DNA from: an uncultured Eubacteriales bacterium
Lineage (GTDB): Bacteria; Bacillota; Clostridia; Christensenellales; Aristaeellaceae
Assembly: GCA_900542395.1 (NCBI GenBank)
Contig: UQNM01000085.1
Span: 1 to 8,865 of the forward strand
Reading direction: 5' to 3'
DNA: 8,865 nucleotides
The translations under genes and the position numbers were made by a program. Shown in pieces: positions 5,726 through 8,865 of this stretch. Under the pieces are notes generated by a model, which saw only the letters and a list, made by a program, of their open reading frames with translations, was not told where the DNA came from and made no database searches. Position 1 is the first letter of the stretch; every line of letters starts with the position of its first letter.

Positions 5726-6961
5726 GTGAGGAAAACGAACAAATTGCTGGCGGCGCTGACGCTGCTGCTCACGCTGCCCGCGCTGGCGCTGGCGGCGGAT
5801 TTTGCGGTGGTGCGCGGCGGCCGGCTCAACCTGCGCCAATATCCCAGCAGCTCGAGCCAGAGCCTCGGCAAGTACAACAGCGGCTCCTGGGTGGATGTGC
5901 AGGGGCAGAGCGCTTCCGGCTGGTACGCCGTGCGCACGATGGATGGAAAGACCGGCTACATGGCGGGCAACTATCTCACCTTCGCGCAGAGCGGGAGCAT
6001 CGGCACGGTGGCCTATGCCAACGGCGGCTATGTCAACCTGCGGCGCGGCCCGTCGCTGGATTACGCGGTGGTGACGCGCGTGACCAGCGGAACGACCATC
6101 AGTATTCTGGATGCATCCTACGAGTGGAACTATGTCAGCGCGACGGTGAACGGCGCGACGTACACCGGCTACATGCACGATTCGCTGATTATCAAGAGCA
6201 CGACGACGGCGACGGTCTCCACGCGAAACGGCGGCAAGGTGAACGTGCGGCGCGGCCCGTCCTCCGCCTACGGCAGCATCGGCTCGCTCAAATCCGGCAC
6301 GCGCGTGACCGTGCTGCTCAAGGGCAACGGCTGGTATCAGATCACCGGCGGCGGGCTGACGGGCTTCATGTCCGCCGGATACCTGAGCAACATGGGCACG
6401 ACGGGCGGCGGCTCGGGCACGGTGACGACCCGCACGGCCTACGTCAACAACCCGAGGAGCACGCAGGTGCTGTATCTGCGCGAAACGCCGTCGCAGCGGG
6501 CGCGCGCGCTCGGCCAATACAAGAACGGCACGCAGGTGAAGGTCGTCTCCTACGGCGCGACGTGGTGCGAGGTCTATGTCGGCACGCGTCACGGCTATAT
6601 GATGACCCGCTACCTCAGCTTTAACAACCATTACGTCACGCCGACCCCGGAGATCCTCTATGTGACGCCCGCGCCGACCCCGCAGATCGTCTATGTCACC
6701 CCGACGCCGCTGGTGCAGTATATCACGCCCAAGCCCGCCGTGCCCGGCGCGCCCGAATCCGGCACGACGATCACCCTTGCGGCGGCTTACGGCAGCGCCA
6801 GCAACACGATCAACGTCTATTACGATCAGGGGATGACCTCGGTGAGGGCGACGTACACCGGCGGCAAGCAGGCGACGCTGCTCAAATACGACACGAACGT
6901 CTGCATGATTCTGGTGGATGGCGTTGTCGCGTATGTCTCGACGTGGAACGTGAACTATTAA
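5726..6961 (+). CDS. Exported protein with four bacterial SH3 (SH3b) domains
   Basis: The 411-residue protein begins with a signal peptide (residues 1-24, MRKTNKLLAALTLLLTLPALALAA). Four SH3b repeats follow, each with the diagnostic N-L-R-x-x-P-S signature: LNLRQYPS (34), VNLRRGPS (103), VNVRRGPS (172) and LYLRETPS (249), and each ending in a GY/GF-M-x-x-YL strand. A Pro/Thr linker (about 303-340) repeats YVTPTP-like units, then a C-terminal domain of about 65 beta-rich residues (347-411) that I do not recognise. SH3b domains usually bind cell-wall peptides, so a wall-associated role is likely; no catalytic domain is visible. The GTG start has a modest GGTGA six bases ahead and sits just after a tiny ATG-AAG-TGA; an upstream ATG one frame off would give a more usual MKVRK start if a base were missing. 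The SpoIID-like gene follows 73 bases later. Confidence 0.88.
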   Translation: MRKTNKLLAALTLLLTLPALALAADFAVVRGGRLNLRQYPSSSSQSLGKYNSGSWVDVQGQSASGWYAVRTMDGKTGYMAGNYLTFAQSGSIGTVAYANGGYVNLRRGPSLDYAVVTRVTSGTTISILDASYEWNYVSATVNGATYTGYMHDSLIIKSTTTATVSTRNGGKVNVRRGPSSAYGSIGSLKSGTRVTVLLKGNGWYQITGGGLTGFMSAGYLSNMGTTGGGSGTVTTRTAYVNNPRSTQVLYLRETPSQRARALGQYKNGTQVKVVSYGATWCEVYVGTRHGYMMTRYLSFNNHYVTPTPEILYVTPAPTPQIVYVTPTPLVQYITPKPAVPGAPESGTTITLAAAYGSASNTINVYYDQGMTSVRATYTGGKQATLLKYDTNVCMILVDGVVAYVSTWNVNY

Positions 6962-7034
6962 AATCAGGCCGCCGGGGCGACAACCGGCGCATATCTCAGC
7001 CATTCCCGCGCATATTATCCCCCGGAGGGATGAT

Positions 7035-8039
7035 ATGAAGCGAGGATGGCTGTTTTTTTTCTGCGCGCTCTGCCTGTGCCTGTTCGGCTGCGCGGCGCAG
7101 AGCGGCGGCGGGGACAAGCCCGCCCTGCCGCAGCCGGAGAGCACCCCGAGCCGGGCGCAGGGGACGAGCGCGGCGCAGCTCGTGCCGGAGCGGCTGAGCA
7201 AAAACGAATCCGGCGTGCCGATGCTCAGGGTCTACGACGTGAAAGGCGAGACGCTGGAAACCCTGTCCGTCGAGGATTATCTGCCCGCCGTGCTGGCCGG
7301 GGAAATGGCGGGGGATTGGCCGCTGGAGGCGCTCAAGGCGCAGGCGATTCTGGCGCGCACGTTCGTGCTGCAATTCGTCTCCCAAAAGGAATCCATGTAC
7401 GACGGCGCGGATATCTCCACGGACATCAAGGAGGCGCAGGCGTATGACGCGGCGGGCGTGAACGCGCGCATCCGCGAGGCGGTGAAGGAGACGCGCGGCG
7501 AAGTGCTCAACGCGGGCGGCGAGCTGCCCTATGCGTGGTTCCACGCCCATTCCGGCGGGCTGACGGCGCGCGCCAAGGAGGGGCTGGATTACGAAAAGGC
7601 CGAGCCGGGCTACACCCAGTGCGTCAAGGGCATGGAAAACGACGAAGCCCCGGCGGAGGCGGCTCACTGGCAGGCTGATTTTTCCGCGGACGAGGTGATG
7701 GCGGCGGCGAACGCCTCCGGCGCGAAGGTCGATGCGCTGGAAAGCATCGCCGTCGGCAGGCGCGGCGAATCCGGCCGCGCCGAAACGCTGCTGATTTCCG
7801 GGCAGGAGGTCTCCGCCCCGGCGTTCCGGATCGCCATCGGTTCAACCAAGATGCGCTCCTGCCTGCTGGAAAGCCTGCGCGTGGAGGACGGGCGGGTGAA
7901 GATGAGCGGCAAGGGATACGGCCACGGCGTGGGCATGAGCCAATGGGGCGCGTATGCGATGGCCAAGGCGGGGGAAACCGCCGAGGAGATCGTCATGCAT
8001 TATTTCCGGGGCGTGAGCATCGACCGGGCGTGGGAATAA
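7035..8039 (+). CDS. SpoIID/LytB-family lipoprotein
   Basis: The 334-residue product opens with a lipoprotein signal: a hydrophobic stretch ending in LFGC, with Cys19 the likely lipidated residue, then a Ser/Gly/Pro-rich tether (about 20-60). The SpoIID domain follows: LSVEDYLPAVLAGEMAGDWPLEALKAQAILARTFVL (78-112) contains Glu90, equivalent by alignment to the catalytic glutamate of SpoIID transglycosylases. WFHAHSGG (168-175) and the end motif GYGHGVGMSQWGAYAMAKAG (294-313) are highly typical. SpoIID cuts glycan strands during engulfment; LytB-type relatives enhance amidases. True spoIID products usually carry an N-terminal membrane anchor rather than a lipobox, so this may be a paralogue, and I do not assign the symbol. 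GGAGG lies six bases before the ATG. It probably shares a transcript with the SH3b gene. Confidence 0.9.
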   Translation: MKRGWLFFFCALCLCLFGCAAQSGGGDKPALPQPESTPSRAQGTSAAQLVPERLSKNESGVPMLRVYDVKGETLETLSVEDYLPAVLAGEMAGDWPLEALKAQAILARTFVLQFVSQKESMYDGADISTDIKEAQAYDAAGVNARIREAVKETRGEVLNAGGELPYAWFHAHSGGLTARAKEGLDYEKAEPGYTQCVKGMENDEAPAEAAHWQADFSADEVMAAANASGAKVDALESIAVGRRGESGRAETLLISGQEVSAPAFRIAIGSTKMRSCLLESLRVEDGRVKMSGKGYGHGVGMSQWGAYAMAKAGETAEEIVMHYFRGVSIDRAWE

Positions 8040-8099
8040 GCAAAAGGCATATCCAATCAGCAAAAACAGATTGCGCCAAAAAAGGCGGACGCGCCATGC

Positions 8100-8141
8100 G
8101 CCCCCTGCAACGGGTTGTCGCCTTCCCGGATTGCAGGGGGC
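8100..8141. terminator. Strong hairpin between convergent genes, probable bidirectional terminator
   Basis: GCCCCCTGCAA (8100-8110) pairs perfectly with TTGCAGGGGGC (8131-8141), and CGGG (8111-8114) can stack on CCCG (8125-8128) inside. On the plus strand only a poor T-tract (TGTTTG) follows. On the minus strand a T6 run lies about 17 bases past the stem, inside a second small hairpin (CGCC-T6-GGCG). Position between two converging genes supports a terminator role. Confidence 0.6.
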
Positions 8142-8173
8142 TGTTTGCGCGAACGATCGGTTTTATTCGTTCA

Positions 8174-8865
8174 TCATGTTTTCAGGCTCTCCAGCGTTTT
8201 GTCCAGCATCGTCTGCCACTTTTCAAAATCCATATTCGGCACATAGAAGGATTCCAGCTCGTCGTGGAGCTGCTTGGCCTGCGCCAGCGCAGCGCTTGCG
8301 CGGTGCAGGTGGAGCTGAATCCCCGCGCGCCCCTGCTCGAGCGCACATTCATGGCGCAGCAGCGCGCCCTGCGGGAGACAGGCGGAAAAATCGAAGCTCT
8401 GTTCGGCGGAAAGCTGTTCGCCGGTGGTGACGAGCGTGGCGAGCGCTGGGATGGTCAGGTGCAGCAGCCGCCCCGGAACGAGGGGGCACAGGTGCTCCTC
8501 GACGCTGTAACCGGCGGCCTGAACGGCGGCGCTCAGCCGGCGCAGGACGGGCGTGCCATCCATGCCCCAATGGAACAGCAGGCGGATCACGCGCGGCGGG
8601 GCGTTTTCGCCGATGAGGCTGATTTCGCCCTTGGGCGTGAGCGCGTCGGTGATGACGGGGCGGACGGCGGGCGCGGCCTCCTTCGGCGCGTCGCGGGAGA
8701 GGACGGCCTGAACGAGCGCCTGCGTCATCGCCCAAAGGCGCGCCTGATCCGTGGCGGCGAGCAGCGTGGCGGCGTTCGCCTTTGCCAGCGCGGCGGCGGC
8801 GGCCAGACAGGCGCGGGCGCGGCGCGAACAGGCGGCGTGATCGCCCATGCAGGCGCGGATATGCG
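8174..8865 (-). CDS. PRK06851-like ATPase-family protein, C-terminal part (start beyond the window)
   Basis: The reading frame stays open to the window edge, so the N-terminus is missing; residues below count from the methionine at 8848. The segment TDALTPKGEISLIG (68-80) followed by RVIRLLFHWGMDGTPVLRRL (86-105) matches, from memory, the second half of PRK06851-type clostridial proteins, which carry two P-loop domains. The continuation VEEHLCPLVPGRLLHLTIPALATLVTT (116-142) and the ending LHDELESFYVPNMDFEKW (194-211) also fit. In that family the second P-loop reads about GxPGTGKST; here GMDGTPVL has no lysine, so this half probably does not hydrolyse ATP. The function of the family is not established. 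The first half is Ala-rich. Convergent with the SpoIID-like gene and not part of its operon. Confidence 0.6.
   Translation of the reverse strand, partial: HIRACMGDHAACSRRARACLAAAAALAKANAATLLAATDQARLWAMTQALVQAVLSRDAPKEAAPAVRPVITDALTPKGEISLIGENAPPRVIRLLFHWGMDGTPVLRRLSAAVQAAGYSVEEHLCPLVPGRLLHLTIPALATLVTTGEQLSAEQSFDFSACLPQGALLRHECALEQGRAGIQLHLHRASAALAQAKQLHDELESFYVPNMDFEKWQTMLDKTLESLKT

Noticed and set aside
6970..6984. Short CGCCGG/CCGGCG hairpin between the SH3b and SpoIID-like genes as a terminator
   Set aside because: Only six pairs and no T-run, so it is unlikely to stop transcription.
5630..7201. A 523-codon open frame on the minus strand opposite the SH3b gene
   Set aside because: It is an antisense by-product of GC-rich codons; its translation is Arg/His/Ala-rich with no domain, while the plus strand encodes clear SH3b repeats.

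Overview
The window reads as chromosomal DNA from a GC-rich member of the Clostridia, probably an uncultured gut-type lineage. The evidence is a SpoIID/LytB-type lipoprotein, a methionine aminopeptidase with an N-terminal SEC-C zinc motif, an ECF riboflavin transporter (RibU) behind an FMN riboswitch, strong GGAGG-type ribosome-binding sites, and a C-terminal part resembling the clostridial PRK06851 ATPase family. I cannot name a genus from sequence alone. There is no tRNA, rRNA, CRISPR array, phage gene or transposase.

Layout. Positions 1-336 (+) hold the C-terminal part of a GNAT acetyltransferase. It abuts an exported PIG-L deacetylase with an N-terminal beta-sandwich-like domain (351-1514, +). 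From the last base of that stop codon to 1675 lies a 162-bp near-perfect palindrome that looks like a MITE or mobile hairpin repeat. It is followed by an unrecognised secreted, beta-propeller-like protein (1723-2871, +) whose codons are visibly less GC-rich. A hairpin at 2901-2942 separates this block from a minus-strand block: an FMN-binding split-barrel (pyridoxamine-phosphate-oxidase-like) protein (2967-3452), ribU (3584-4189) with its terminator, FMN riboswitch and sigma-A-type promoter (4210-4475), and map (4593-5465) with its own promoter. Divergent from map, a plus-strand pair encodes a four-SH3b-domain secreted protein (5726-6961) and a SpoIID/LytB lipoprotein (7035-8039). A long hairpin (8100-8141) lies between this pair and a convergent minus-strand gene, cut by the window edge, that resembles PRK06851-family ATPases (8174-8865).

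How the genes fit together. The ribU region is a flavin-responsive uptake unit: when FMN is plentiful the riboswitch should favour the terminator just ahead of ribU. The neighbouring split-barrel protein probably uses a flavin. The SH3b and SpoIID-like proteins are both exported and probably act together on the cell wall or spore peptidoglycan. The PIG-L protein and the propeller-like protein are also exported, so much of the window is devoted to the envelope. I see no clearly new multi-gene system. The most noteworthy items are the palindromic element, the odd start region of the SH3b gene, and the apparently lost P-loop lysine in the PRK06851-like protein.
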